DNA of 64,000 bases from Brevundimonas sp. LM2 (GTDB lineage: Bacteria > Pseudomonadota > Alphaproteobacteria > Caulobacterales > Caulobacteraceae). The stretch's first letter is position 1; each line of letters opens with the position of its first letter. Shown here in pieces: positions 8,420 to 18,440 of this stretch. Where the stretch lies: NCBI RefSeq assembly GCF_002002865.1, contig NZ_CP019508.1:1642501-1706500 (forward strand). Direction: 5' to 3'. Position numbers and translations under genes: made by a program. The notes under the pieces were generated by a model. It searched no databases and was not told the DNA's origin. It saw nothing but the letters and a program-made list of their open reading frames with translations.

Positions 8420-9400
8420 ATGCTTTCGACGACCGATCCCCTGACGTCCCTCATCGCCGCCACAGAACAGGTCAGCGCCGTGGACGTGGCCATGGTGGCC
8501 AAGCTGACCCAGATCGCGGGCGACTTCGCCGTCAATCTTGCGGTGGCCCTTATCATTCTCGCCGCGACGATCTTCGCCGCGCGGTGGGCGTCCTCGGCGA
8601 CGCGCAAGGGCCTGGGGCGGGTGCGAGGCTTCCGCCACGACCCGACCGTGCTCAGCTTTGCCGTCCAGGTGGTGCGGGTCATCGTCTTCCTGATCGGTTT
8701 TATCGCCGTGCTGCAGCGGCTGGGCGTGCAGACCACCTCGATCATCGCCGTGCTGGGCGCGGCGTCCCTGGCCGTGGGCCTGGCCCTGCAGGGGACCCTG
8801 TCCAATGTTGCGGCGGGGGTGATGCTGCTGGTGCTGCGGCCCTATCGCGTCGGCGATCTGGTCAATATCGGTGGCAATATCGGCAAGGTGCAGCGGCTGG
8901 ACCTGTTCTTCACCCAGATCGCCGACGCCAACAACGTGAAGATCATGGCCCCGAACGGGAAGGTCTTCGGCGATATGATCCTGAACCTCTCGGGCCAGAA
9001 AACCCGGCGAATGGAGCTCAAGATCGGGGTCGGCTATCGCGAGAACCTGAACGCGGCGAAACAGGCCCTCACCGGCGCCGCCGCGGCGCATGAGAAGGTC
9101 CTGCCGGATCCTGCGCCATGGTGTGGCGTCACCAACCTGCTGGACAGTTCCGTCGAGATGACCCTGGCCGCCTGGTGCAAGTCCGAGGACTACTGGCAGA
9201 CTCGCGCCGACGTCTTTCAGGCGGCCAAGGAGGCGCTGGACGACGCCGGGATCGAGATCCCGTTCCCGCACCAGGTCGCCGTCCCCTATGGCGACGAGGA
9301 CCTGCCCGAGACGCTCGTCCTGAGCGGTCTGCGGGCTTCCACCAATCCCCGCAGCGCCGGCTTCGATCCCGGCCGCGACAGCGACCAGAACGAGGCCTGA
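8420..9400 (+). CDS. mscS: Small-conductance mechanosensitive channel (MscS family)
   Basis: A 326-aa MscS-type channel that opens under membrane tension and releases solutes during osmotic downshock. Two N-terminal hydrophobic segments (about 35-55 and 77-95) precede the pore helix TM3 (IIAVLGAASLAVGLALQGTL, with the Ala/Gly packing pattern). The beta domain (RPYRVGDLVNIGG) and the alpha/beta domain (NGKVFGDMILNLS, ending with GIEIPFPHQVAV) follow. The C-terminal about 30 residues are an unstructured tail. The next gene starts 6 bases after its stop, so the two are probably co-transcribed. Confidence 0.93.
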   Translation: MLSTTDPLTSLIAATEQVSAVDVAMVAKLTQIAGDFAVNLAVALIILAATIFAARWASSATRKGLGRVRGFRHDPTVLSFAVQVVRVIVFLIGFIAVLQRLGVQTTSIIAVLGAASLAVGLALQGTLSNVAAGVMLLVLRPYRVGDLVNIGGNIGKVQRLDLFFTQIADANNVKIMAPNGKVFGDMILNLSGQKTRRMELKIGVGYRENLNAAKQALTGAAAAHEKVLPDPAPWCGVTNLLDSSVEMTLAAWCKSEDYWQTRADVFQAAKEALDDAGIEIPFPHQVAVPYGDEDLPETLVLSGLRASTNPRSAGFDPGRDSDQNEA

Positions 9401-9406
9401 CCGGCG

Positions 9407-10423
9407 ATGCGTTACGACTTCGGCTCCGACAACACCGCGGGCATGGCCCCGGCCGCCCTGCGGGCCCTGATCGAGGCCAACGCCGGCTATGCGCGCGCCT
9501 ATGGGGCGGACGACACTACGGCTCGGGCGGCGGACCAGATCCGGCAGCGTCTGGATGCCGATGCGGAGATCCGGTTCGTGTTCTCGGGCACGGCGGCCAA
9601 CGCCATCGCCCTGTCGATGCTGGCCTGGCCTCACGAGGCCGTGCTGGCGCACCATTCGGCCCACGTCTGCACCGACGAGACGGGGGCCCCGGGGTTCTTC
9701 GGCCAGGGCGTGGGCCTGATCGGCCTGCCGGGCCTGTCGGGCAAGATCGACGTCCGGGCGCTGGAAGCCGCGCTGGAGGAACCCGAGGTCGGCCATCGCC
9801 AGCCCGCCGCCGCGCTGAGCCTGACCCAGTCGACCGAATACGGCACGGTCTATACCGAGGAGGAGCTGCGCCACCTGATCGAGCCGGTGAAGGCCAGGGG
9901 CTACGGCGTGCACCTGGACGGGGCCCGCTTGGCCAATGCCGCGGCGGCCGGGTTCGACCTGACCCAGATCCCCCGGCTGGGCGTCGACGTGCTAGTATTC
10001 GGCGGGGCCAAGGCCGGTGGTCTGTGCACCGAGGCCATCGTGATGTTCGACCGGACGCTGGCCCGTCGGGTCGACAACCGGCTGAAGCAGACGGGGCAGA
10101 CCGCGTCCAAGGGACGGTTCCTGGCGGCTCCGCTGCTGGGGATGCTCGAGAGCGACGCCTGGGAGGACGGAGCGGCCCACGCCAATCTGATGGCCCAGAG
10201 GCTGGCGGCCGGCATCGCCACCCGCTCGCCCTTCACCCTGGCCCATCCGGTCGAGGCCAATGCGGTCTTCGTGCGCATGCCGGTCGAGGCGCACGCCGCC
10301 CTGAATGCGGCGGGCTGGGCCTGTTACCGGTTCGACGACGGCTCGGTGCGGTTCGTCTGCTCCTGGGCCACGACGGACGAGGCCGTGGACGAGGTGCTCG
10401 AGGCGATCGCCGATCTGGGCTAG
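9407..10423 (+). CDS. ltaE: Low-specificity L-threonine aldolase
   Basis: A PLP enzyme of fold type I that cleaves L-threonine/allo-threonine to glycine and acetaldehyde. The 338-aa length and start (MRYDFGSDNTAG) fit the beta-eliminating lyase/aldolase family. The PLP lysine is Lys202 in VFGGAKAGGLC, HLDGARLANA supplies the cofactor Asp, and FSGTAANAIAL is the phosphate-binding segment. The lysine context GGAKAGG departs slightly from the more usual GGTKNG. Probably in an operon with the upstream mscS gene. Confidence 0.9.
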   Translation: MRYDFGSDNTAGMAPAALRALIEANAGYARAYGADDTTARAADQIRQRLDADAEIRFVFSGTAANAIALSMLAWPHEAVLAHHSAHVCTDETGAPGFFGQGVGLIGLPGLSGKIDVRALEAALEEPEVGHRQPAAALSLTQSTEYGTVYTEEELRHLIEPVKARGYGVHLDGARLANAAAAGFDLTQIPRLGVDVLVFGGAKAGGLCTEAIVMFDRTLARRVDNRLKQTGQTASKGRFLAAPLLGMLESDAWEDGAAHANLMAQRLAAGIATRSPFTLAHPVEANAVFVRMPVEAHAALNAAGWACYRFDDGSVRFVCSWATTDEAVDEVLEAIADLG

Positions 10424-10507
10424 GCGAGCTCGACCCGCACATCGTCGGCCGCGAAGGGGTCGCGAGCCTGCCAAGAACCTTTATCACCCCGTCGCGCTCG
10501 CCCTTGG
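10424..10507 (-). pseudogene. Remnant of the 3' end of a biotin-carboxylase (biotinyl domain) gene
   Basis: Read on the minus strand, this stretch encodes KGERDGVIKVLG and, after a frameshift, RDPFAADDVRVELA followed by a stop. This matches the last residues of the intact carboxylase ending at 11306 (KAERDGVVKAVG..GDPVAADDVLVEFG). The DNA is roughly three-quarters identical by eye to 11306-11393. Nothing of the upstream part of such a gene remains beyond 10507. The fragment and the intact gene end flank the toxin-antitoxin pair in the same orientation. Confidence 0.75.
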
Positions 10508-10529
10508 GGTGGGCAGGGGTCTGGATAGG

Positions 10530-10916
10530 TCAGACGCGGCGGATGTCGCCGGGGTAGCCGTCCAGCAGGCGGTCGCTGGTCAGCAGAACGAGACCTTCGT
10601 TGCGCGCCTGGGCGACGAGCATGCGGTCGAACGGGTCGCCGTGGAGGCGGGGGAGGTCGAGCACCGTCAGCGCATGGCGGGCGGTGACCTGTACCTCCCG
10701 AAACCCGGCGGCGAGCAGGCCGGGACGGAGGACGCGGGGATCGGCGTGGAAGTCGGGACGGCCGAGGCCGAATTTGATGGCGGTCTCCCAGATGCTGGCC
10801 ACGCTGAAGTGCAGATCGTTGTCGGGATCCTCGATCAGGTCGGCCGCCCTGCGGCTAAGGCGTGGAGACAGGTCAGAGGCCCAGATAAGCAGCTGGGTGT
10901 CGAGCAGCAGTCTCAC
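10530..10916 (-). CDS. vapC: VapC-type PIN-domain ribonuclease toxin
   Basis: A 128-aa PIN-domain nuclease. The four acidic residues of the metal-binding site are present: Asp6 (LLLDTQLLIW), Glu44 (SIWETAIK), Asp97 (DPFDRML) and Asp115 (LTSDRLL). VapC toxins cleave tRNA or rRNA and stop translation until neutralised. Its ATG overlaps the antitoxin stop by 4 bases, so it is translationally coupled. The DTQLLIW start groups it with the Phd-associated PIN toxins. Confidence 0.92.
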   Translation of the reverse strand: MRLLLDTQLLIWASDLSPRLSRRAADLIEDPDNDLHFSVASIWETAIKFGLGRPDFHADPRVLRPGLLAAGFREVQVTARHALTVLDLPRLHGDPFDRMLVAQARNEGLVLLTSDRLLDGYPGDIRRV

Positions 10917-11269
10917 GGGTCGCCGTTGAACAGGCGCTCGATGTCCTCGCGACCCATTTCGTTGAAGTCATCGGGGATGCCCATTTGGCCTTTCAGAAAG
11001 CCGAGGCGGTGGGTGGCGCGAGGCTTCGGCTGATCCTCGATCTCCCGGTGCCCGGTGGCCCTGGCGTCGAAATCGGCGGCGATGTCATACTCGCCTTCCG
11101 AGAAACCGATGGCGCGCCTTGCGGGCATCGCCGTGGTCTCCGGCTCCGGTGGAACCAGTCTGGCAACCGGCTTTCCGGCGCGGGCGATGATGATCGTCTC
11201 ACCCTTCTCCACGCGCTCAACGAGCCCGGAGAAATGGGTCTTGGCGGCGTGGATGTTGATGGTATCCAT
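10913..11269 (-). CDS. Phd/YefM-type antitoxin with duplicated C-terminal motif
   Basis: The N-terminal half (MDTINIHAAKTHFSGLVERV...IIIARAGKPVARLVP) is a standard Phd/YefM DNA-binding fold. The 118-aa protein is longer than the usual 80-90 aa. The extra length appears to be a second copy of the toxin-binding segment: RAIGFSEGEYDIAADFD at about 67-83 resembles RLGFLKGQMGIPDDFN near the C terminus. It is first in the pair and overlaps vapC by 4 bases. A perfect palindrome just upstream is a likely autoregulatory operator. Confidence 0.88.
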   Translation of the reverse strand: MDTINIHAAKTHFSGLVERVEKGETIIIARAGKPVARLVPPEPETTAMPARRAIGFSEGEYDIAADFDARATGHREIEDQPKPRATHRLGFLKGQMGIPDDFNEMGREDIERLFNGDP

Positions 11270-11283
11270 ACCGCGAAAATAGC

Positions 11284-11303
11284 GGACTAACCCCGGTTAG
11301 TCC
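11284..11303. promoter_or_regulatory. Palindromic operator upstream of the antitoxin gene
   Basis: GGACTAACC (11284-11292), two bases, then GGTTAGTCC (11295-11303): a perfect 9-bp inverted repeat 15 bases upstream of the antitoxin start and touching the stop of the upstream carboxylase gene. There is no T-run, so it is more likely a binding site for the Phd-type antitoxin or its toxin complex than a terminator. Confidence 0.65.
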
Positions 11304-11305
11304 AC

Positions 11306-13288
<1,983 letters not shown>

Positions 13289-13450
13289 GATGCGGTTCGT
13301 AGGCGGGGCCGGGGGGCGTGTAAACGGGCGGCGCATGGCGCGCGTCGGGGGCGAAGCGACACACGATCATCGTTCCGGCTTGGCAAGGCCGGGCCTAATC
13401 GGCTTTAACCTCTCTCGATCCTTCGCATTCCCCGGCCCTGGAGTTCGCCC

Positions 13451-14938
13451 ATGACCCGTTTCCTGACCGCCGCCTCGGCGGCTGCCCTCGTTCTCGTCGC
13501 GGGGGCGGCGTCCGCACAGGACTTCCGCCAGCTGGCCCAGACCGATCTCCAGGCGGCGCACGCTGCCCTGCGCGACAACCACCCCGCCGCCGTGGTTCCC
13601 GGTCCGGCCGGTGACACGTTCCGCGCCTGGATCGACGCCGGTCTGGCCGAGTCCACCGGCCGCCTGGGTCAGGTCAACTCGGGCGACAGCCATGCCTATC
13701 TCATGCGCTACTACGCCGCCGGCTTCCGCGACTCGAACATCGCCATCACCCCGTCGTTCGAGGGCATGGGCCCGTATTTCGGCACCAGCTGGCCCGGCAT
13801 CGCCACCGGCTGGCGCAACGGCCGCTATGAGGTCACCTATGTGAAATCCGGCGTCCGCAACGCGCCGCGGGTCGGCGATATCGTCGTCAGCTGCAACCTG
13901 ACCCCGATCGAAGAATACGCGCGCGGCAAGCTCGACAAATGGGAGGGCAACCTCGAAACCGAGGCCGGCCGCGTCACGTCGGCCCCCTATCTGCTGTGGA
14001 ACCGCAACAACCCGTTCGCCGCCGGCGTGCCCTCGACCTGCGAATTCCAGCGCGGCGAGCGCGGCCGTCCGCGGGAAACGGAACTCCGCCCGGTGCCGCT
14101 GGTCGCCGGCGACCTCGAGACCGCCTACCGCGCCACCAACTACATGCCGTCCGCGACCCCGCTGAGCGTCGAGACGGTCAACGGCCGTCCCTGGGTCAAT
14201 GTCCACTCCTTCGCCGACAGCGCCGGCTGGGACGCCTTCAACGCCCAGGTCGAAGGCCAAGCGGCGGCCCTGCGCGGGCCCCAGGGCTTCGTGCTGGATC
14301 TGCGCGCCGCCGCCGGGTCCTCGGACTACACCTCGACCGCGCGCGGCTATGGCCTGGCCAACCGTATCTGGACGCCGGAGTTCACCGTCAGCCGCCAGCC
14401 GGCGGCGGGCGAGATCACCTATCGCGCCACGCAGGGAAACCGCGACTGGTATGCGGCGACCCTGGGCCGGATGCAGGCCGACCCGCGCTTCGTGCAGGAA
14501 TCCGCCCCGGTGATCGAACAGACCATCGCGATCGTCGCCGCCTTCGACGCCGCCATCGCCGCCGGCCAACCGACCTTCACCCTGCCGGGTCGCGAGGCCC
14601 AGGCCGATACCGGGGCCGCCAACCCGGTTCAGGGCCCGGTGGTGGTGCTGGTGGACGCCGGCTGCTCGGGGGGCTGTCTGGACACGCTGGACCTGCTGAC
14701 CCGCCTGCCCAACGTGCGCATCGCCGGCTCGACCACGGCGACCGACTCGATCTTCATCGAGCCCACCACGCAACGTCTGCCGTCCAACTATTCGGACCTG
14801 AGCTATGGCCACAAGGCCTGGACCAGCCGTCAGCGCGGCAACAACCAGCCCTTCACCCCGGCCCAGGGCCTGGTCTACGCCGGCAACCCCGCCGACGAGA
14901 CCGCCGTGCGGACCTGGGTGGGCACGCTGTTCCAGTAA
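13451..14938 (+). CDS. Secreted S41-like peptidase-family protein
   Basis: A 495-aa exported protein with a signal peptide (MTRFLTAASAAALVLVAGAASA). The second half resembles the C-terminal-processing peptidase (S41) catalytic core: VNVHSFADSAGWDAF, GFVLDLRAAAGSSDY, then GPVVVLVDAGCSGGCLDTLD, where Ser in GCSGGC stands where the S41 nucleophile would be, flanked by two cysteines. The usual PDZ domain is not obvious. Whether it is an active protease is uncertain because the lysine of the Ser-Lys dyad is not evident. Monocistronic. Confidence 0.7.
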   Translation: MTRFLTAASAAALVLVAGAASAQDFRQLAQTDLQAAHAALRDNHPAAVVPGPAGDTFRAWIDAGLAESTGRLGQVNSGDSHAYLMRYYAAGFRDSNIAITPSFEGMGPYFGTSWPGIATGWRNGRYEVTYVKSGVRNAPRVGDIVVSCNLTPIEEYARGKLDKWEGNLETEAGRVTSAPYLLWNRNNPFAAGVPSTCEFQRGERGRPRETELRPVPLVAGDLETAYRATNYMPSATPLSVETVNGRPWVNVHSFADSAGWDAFNAQVEGQAAALRGPQGFVLDLRAAAGSSDYTSTARGYGLANRIWTPEFTVSRQPAAGEITYRATQGNRDWYAATLGRMQADPRFVQESAPVIEQTIAIVAAFDAAIAAGQPTFTLPGREAQADTGAANPVQGPVVVLVDAGCSGGCLDTLDLLTRLPNVRIAGSTTATDSIFIEPTTQRLPSNYSDLSYGHKAWTSRQRGNNQPFTPAQGLVYAGNPADETAVRTWVGTLFQ

Positions 14939-14942
14939 GCTT

Positions 14943-14985
14943 AGGGCGCTAACGCCGCGACGCGGTCGCTCGCTGCTTGAGCGCT
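14943..14985 (-). repeat. Copy of a dispersed intergenic hairpin repeat
   Basis: On the minus strand this reads CGCTCAAGCAGCG, then ACCGCGTC inside a G/C hairpin, then TAGCGC. The same order of blocks occurs at 59653-59693 and, more diverged, at 61652-61688. It lies just after the stop of the S41-like gene. Confidence 0.5.
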
Positions 14986-15056
14986 GCGGCCGAGATCGAC
15001 TGAAAGTTGGGCCGGGCGGGGTGGAACCCTCGTCCGGCCCTTCCTATTCTATCGTC

Positions 15057-15542
15057 ATGACAGACATCGACACGACCCTCCGCTCCGCCTCGGGTTTCGA
15101 CCTCACGCCGCCCAGCGAAGGCCAGCGCGTGGCCCTGGAGGCCGACCTCAATGCCGAGGAAAAGCGGGTCCTGCTCAGCCACGGCACCGAGGCGCCGTTC
15201 TGTGGGGTTCTGCTGGGCGAAAAGCGTCCCGGCGTGTTCTGCTGCCGCGAATGCGGCCTGCCCCTGTTCCGCGCCGCCACCAAGTTCGAGAGCGGCACCG
15301 GCTGGCCCAGTTTCACCGAGCCGGTGGATGAGGCCCACGTCACCGCCATCGTCGACCGGTCCTATGGCATGACCCGGACCGAGACGACCTGCGCCCGCTG
15401 CGGCAGCCATCAGGGCCACGTCTTCCCCGACGGTCCGCCCCCGACGGGCCTGCGCTACTGCATCAACTCCGTTGCCCTTCAGTTCGTGCCAGAGGGCCAG
15501 CGCCTGCCGGATCCCCTGGGTCGCGGCGACGGCATCGCCTGA
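15057..15542 (+). CDS. msrB: Peptide methionine-(R)-sulfoxide reductase
   Basis: MsrB reduces the R form of methionine sulfoxide in damaged proteins. The start at 15057 (MTDIDTTLRSAS) gives 161 aa; the frame is open further upstream but without family similarity. The zinc-binding pairs are present (CCREC, CARCG), as are GTGWPSF, the GHVFPDGPPPTGLRYCINS block with the catalytic Cys, and the conserved RYCINSVAL. No msrA is adjacent. Confidence 0.95.
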   Translation: MTDIDTTLRSASGFDLTPPSEGQRVALEADLNAEEKRVLLSHGTEAPFCGVLLGEKRPGVFCCRECGLPLFRAATKFESGTGWPSFTEPVDEAHVTAIVDRSYGMTRTETTCARCGSHQGHVFPDGPPPTGLRYCINSVALQFVPEGQRLPDPLGRGDGIA

Positions 15543-15599
15543 TCATCACCCTTCCGCCGCATTCCGGGTTAGGATGAAGATCGAAGTGGAGTTCCCGCG

Positions 15600-16184
15600 A
15601 TGCTGATCCTTCTCGTCCTGGCAGGCCTATCCCTCGCCTCCGACCCGGACGGCGTGGTCTCGACCGCGCCGCGAGGGGCCGATGCGGTGGTCGTCGGCGC
15701 GGTGGCCCCGGTCGCGGATTCCGTTCCGGACGCCACCGTGATCGCCCCCACGCCCCAGTCCCTGACCACGGCCCAGCAGATCGACCGCTGGATCTCGACC
15801 CGCACGGCGTCCGACGCGCCGTTCGCCCAGGACAGCGGGCCCGTCGACGACCGGCAGATGCACGGTTTCGTCAGCGGCGCCATCGGCACGGGCGACTTCA
15901 GCGCGGTCGCCACGGGCGTGTCGCTGCCGATCGGCGACAGCGGCCGGCTGGACCTGACCTATTCGCAGAGCCAGAACGGCTACGGCTACGGCTATCCGGG
16001 ATGGGGATATGGCGACTTCGGCTATGCCGGGTCCGATTTCGGATACGCGCCTCGGTCTTTGGGCCGCGGCCGAGGTGGGTATGGGCGCGACCGTCCGAGA
16101 GGCGACAGCGACGTCCGACAGTCTTTCGGCCTGTCCTATCAGTCCTCGTCCAACGACGACCGCCCAAGCGACGATCGCCGCTGA
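15600..16184 (+). CDS. Hypothetical exported protein, Gly/Tyr-rich
   Basis: A 194-aa protein with a short hydrophobic N terminus (MLILLVLAGLSLAS) that could be a signal peptide. The middle (QMHGFVSGAIGTGDFSAVAT...LPIGDSGRLDLTYSQSQ) has alternating residues like outer-membrane or surface proteins. A Gly/Tyr-rich run (GYGYGYPGWGYGDFGYAG) and a polar C terminus follow. A ribosome-binding site (GTGGAG) precedes the start and a strong terminator follows. I do not recognise a function. Confidence 0.7.
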   Translation: MLILLVLAGLSLASDPDGVVSTAPRGADAVVVGAVAPVADSVPDATVIAPTPQSLTTAQQIDRWISTRTASDAPFAQDSGPVDDRQMHGFVSGAIGTGDFSAVATGVSLPIGDSGRLDLTYSQSQNGYGYGYPGWGYGDFGYAGSDFGYAPRSLGRGRGGYGRDRPRGDSDVRQSFGLSYQSSSNDDRPSDDRR

Positions 16185-16205
16185 TTCGTTCTGTTCGCCG
16201 AACGC

Positions 16206-16237
16206 AAAAGGCCCGGTCGCGAGACCGGGCCTTTGTC
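16206..16237. terminator. Bidirectional rho-independent terminator
   Basis: AAAGGCCCGGTC (16207-16218), a GCGA loop, then GACCGGGCCTTT (16223-16234): a perfect 12-bp stem flanked by A-run and T-run, so it can terminate the gene ending at 16184 and transcription of the former tRNA gene from the right. Confidence 0.85.
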
Positions 16238-16244
16238 GTTCAGA

Positions 16245-16290
16245 TGGTGCCGCCGGGGGGAATCGAACCCACGACCTCAGCCTTACCAAA
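16245..16290 (-). pseudogene. 3' half of tRNA-Thr(GGT): attachment-site remnant
   Basis: On the minus strand the sequence runs from the anticodon loop (TTGGTAA, anticodon GGT), through the 3' anticodon stem GGCTG, variable loop, T-loop TTCGATT and acceptor strand CGGCGGC, to a terminal ACCA. The 5' half is missing: the bases to the right cannot pair with GGCTG and do not form a D-arm. The T-stem has one mismatch (GTGGG against CCCCC), as expected for a piece no longer under selection. A tyrosine recombinase begins 176 bases away, so this is most likely the attachment site left at one end of an integrated element. Confidence 0.8.
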
Positions 16291-16465
16291 CTACCTTAGG
16301 TTGTATCCGTACATTCGCTGGACTGCGAAATATCACTACGTATCATTGACTTACGCCGAAGCCTTCGCGACGTTGCAACCCGTGAGTTTCGTCCCCGCGC
16401 TTACTATGTGCTTACTAGAGCGTGAGGGGGCGGGATCGAGCGACGGAGCGAGCGAGGCGTCCAAG

Positions 16466-17974
16466 ATGGCGAACGGGCGGGTCAGATTGACGAAGCGGAC
16501 GGTCGACGCCGCGCGGCCGAAAGCGAAGGACCAGTTCCTCTGGGACAGCGAGGTCGTTGGCCTGGGCCTTAAGATCAGCGCCGGGGGCCTGAAAAGTTAT
16601 GTGCTGCAGTACCGCTTCGAGGGACGGGCTCGACGCTACTCTATCGGGACGCACGGCTCGCCCTGGACCGTAGATATGGCGCGCGATCGCGCCCGGGCGC
16701 TCCAGGGGCGGCTGGTCGACAGCGTCGATCCACAGACCGAGAAGGCGGGCCGGCGCGAGGACGTGACCGTCGCCGATCTGTGCGACCTCTATCTGACCGA
16801 GGGCATGGCGACGCGGAAAGAGAGCTCCATCGCCTCGGCGCGCTCCGACATCACCAACCACATCAAACCCCTGATCGGCACGCTCAAGGCCCGGTCCGTG
16901 ACATCTCAAGACGTCGATCGGCTGCTGCTGGACATTGCCGCGGGCAAGACGGCGAGGCTTGCCAAAACGGCCAAGAAGCGGGGCGTGTCGCGCGTGCGGG
17001 GCGGGAAGGGGGCCGCGAACGCTTCGGTGACCATTCTCAGCGCCGCTTTCAACTTCGCTATCCGCCGTCAGATCCGCGTCGACAATCCGGCGCTGCGCGT
17101 GCGACGCTTTCCAGAGAAGAAGCTTGAGCGGTTCCTGTCGCCAGCCGAGCTGGCCCGGCTGGGGGAAGCCCTAGCGGCCGCCGAGGCGATCGGCGTCGAG
17201 AGCCCCTATGCCCTTGCCGCCGTCCGGTTGCTCATCCTCACCGGCTGTCGCCGGACCGAGATCCTGTCGCTGCAGCGCGCATGGATCGATCACCATCACC
17301 GGTGTCTGCGTCTGCCGGACAGCAAGACCGGAGCCAAGATCGTCCACCTGGGCGACGCCGCCCTTCAGGTGATCGACGCCGTGCCCGAGGTGGCCGGCAA
17401 CCCCCATCTGCTGCCGGGTCGCAACGGCGTCGGTCACCTCGCCGACATCCAGTCCAGCTGGGAGCGGATCCGTAGCGCGGCCGGTCTGTCCGATGTGCGG
17501 CTGCATGACTTGCGCCATTCCTTCGCCAGCATGGGAGCCCTGACCGGCGACAGTCTGCTGGTCATCGGGGCCCTTCTCGGGCACCGCAGCGCCAAGACGA
17601 CCCAGCGTTACGCGCACCTGTCCGACCATCCTCTGAAGGATGCTGCCGAGCGCATCTCGGCGGAAATGGCGCGGCTTATGGGTCAGGCACTTGTGCCTCG
17701 AGCCCAGACGCGTCTCGAGGCCACCACCGCGCCAGCGCCTCCAGGGGCACAGGGGTTGTTGGGCACGGCCGCCCAGCTGCGCTGGTTGGACGTCAAGGCG
17801 GCGGCGGGGCATCTGGGTCTGGCTGTCTCCACGCTCCACACCTACCGTTGGGCGGGGACCGGACCGGCTTGCCGCAAGATCGGACAGAAGATCGTCTACG
17901 CCTTGCCAGACCTCGACGCCTGGGCCCAGGCCCGGCGGGCCGTCACGACCTCCACGTTGCGGTTCGCCGCCTGA
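16466..17974 (+). CDS. Tyrosine recombinase/integrase with C-terminal excisionase-like domain
   Basis: The start at 16466 (MANGRVRLTKRTVDAARP) gives 502 aa. Order of domains: an N-terminal arm-binding domain of the DUF4102 type (about 1-90), a SAM-like core-binding domain (about 95-200), the catalytic domain with Arg262 (TGCRRTEIL), a Lys in DSKTGAKIVH, His347/Arg350 (LHDLRHSF), His373 and nucleophile Tyr382 (TTQRYAHL). Residues about 435-490 add a MerR/excisionase-like helix-turn-helix (WLDVKAAAGHLGLAVSTLHT...KIVYALPDLDAWAQAR), which in other elements is a separate protein. It should integrate and excise the island at tRNA-Thr. Confidence 0.9.
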   Translation: MANGRVRLTKRTVDAARPKAKDQFLWDSEVVGLGLKISAGGLKSYVLQYRFEGRARRYSIGTHGSPWTVDMARDRARALQGRLVDSVDPQTEKAGRREDVTVADLCDLYLTEGMATRKESSIASARSDITNHIKPLIGTLKARSVTSQDVDRLLLDIAAGKTARLAKTAKKRGVSRVRGGKGAANASVTILSAAFNFAIRRQIRVDNPALRVRRFPEKKLERFLSPAELARLGEALAAAEAIGVESPYALAAVRLLILTGCRRTEILSLQRAWIDHHHRCLRLPDSKTGAKIVHLGDAALQVIDAVPEVAGNPHLLPGRNGVGHLADIQSSWERIRSAAGLSDVRLHDLRHSFASMGALTGDSLLVIGALLGHRSAKTTQRYAHLSDHPLKDAAERISAEMARLMGQALVPRAQTRLEATTAPAPPGAQGLLGTAAQLRWLDVKAAAGHLGLAVSTLHTYRWAGTGPACRKIGQKIVYALPDLDAWAQARRAVTTSTLRFAA

Positions 17975-18101
17975 GCGGGGTCTCGCCGGCTTAGGCGATG
18001 GAGCCATAACCCGCCTCGACGCAGGCGTGCCTGCCCGAAAATGACCGCGACCCCGGCATAGGCTCGGTCGGTGCTCCGATCACCCTGATGGCTCGTTCGT
18101 T

Positions 18102-18320
18102 ATGCCGACCCCGCCGCCCGCCGTGCTGCGCGTCTATCTTGTCAAGGGCGACGGCCCCGGTGCGCGCTGGATCGAGATCGGCGTGGCTCGCCCGCACAAG
18201 GACGGCGAGGGTTACGCGCTAGACCTGGACGCTCTGCCATTGGAGGGTCGGATCGTCCTGCGCCGCAAGGCGCGACGGCAAACTCGAAGCCGGGACGATC
18301 CCGCAGGCGACGACCGCTAG
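18102..18320 (+). CDS. Small conserved mobile-element protein, 72 aa
   Basis: The protein (MPTPPPAVLRVYLVKGDG...ARWIEIGVARPHKDGEGYALD, ending LPLEGRIVLRRK) resembles short proteins repeatedly found near integrases and conjugation genes in proteobacterial islands. Their function is unknown. The VYLVKGDG/WIEIGVA/GRIVL pattern suggests a small beta-rich fold. The Arg/Asp-rich C-terminal tail looks disordered. Confidence 0.6.
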   Translation: MPTPPPAVLRVYLVKGDGPGARWIEIGVARPHKDGEGYALDLDALPLEGRIVLRRKARRQTRSRDDPAGDDR

Positions 18321-18440
18321 AGCCCCTGCGCCGTCTGCCTCGGTGCCAGCCGTTCGTTTTTCCAGCGGACGCGGCAACCGTGGCGCGTTATGCTCTTATG
18401 ACGGGTGTCGGTGAGTCGATGGCGCGTCGTGGAGGTCACC

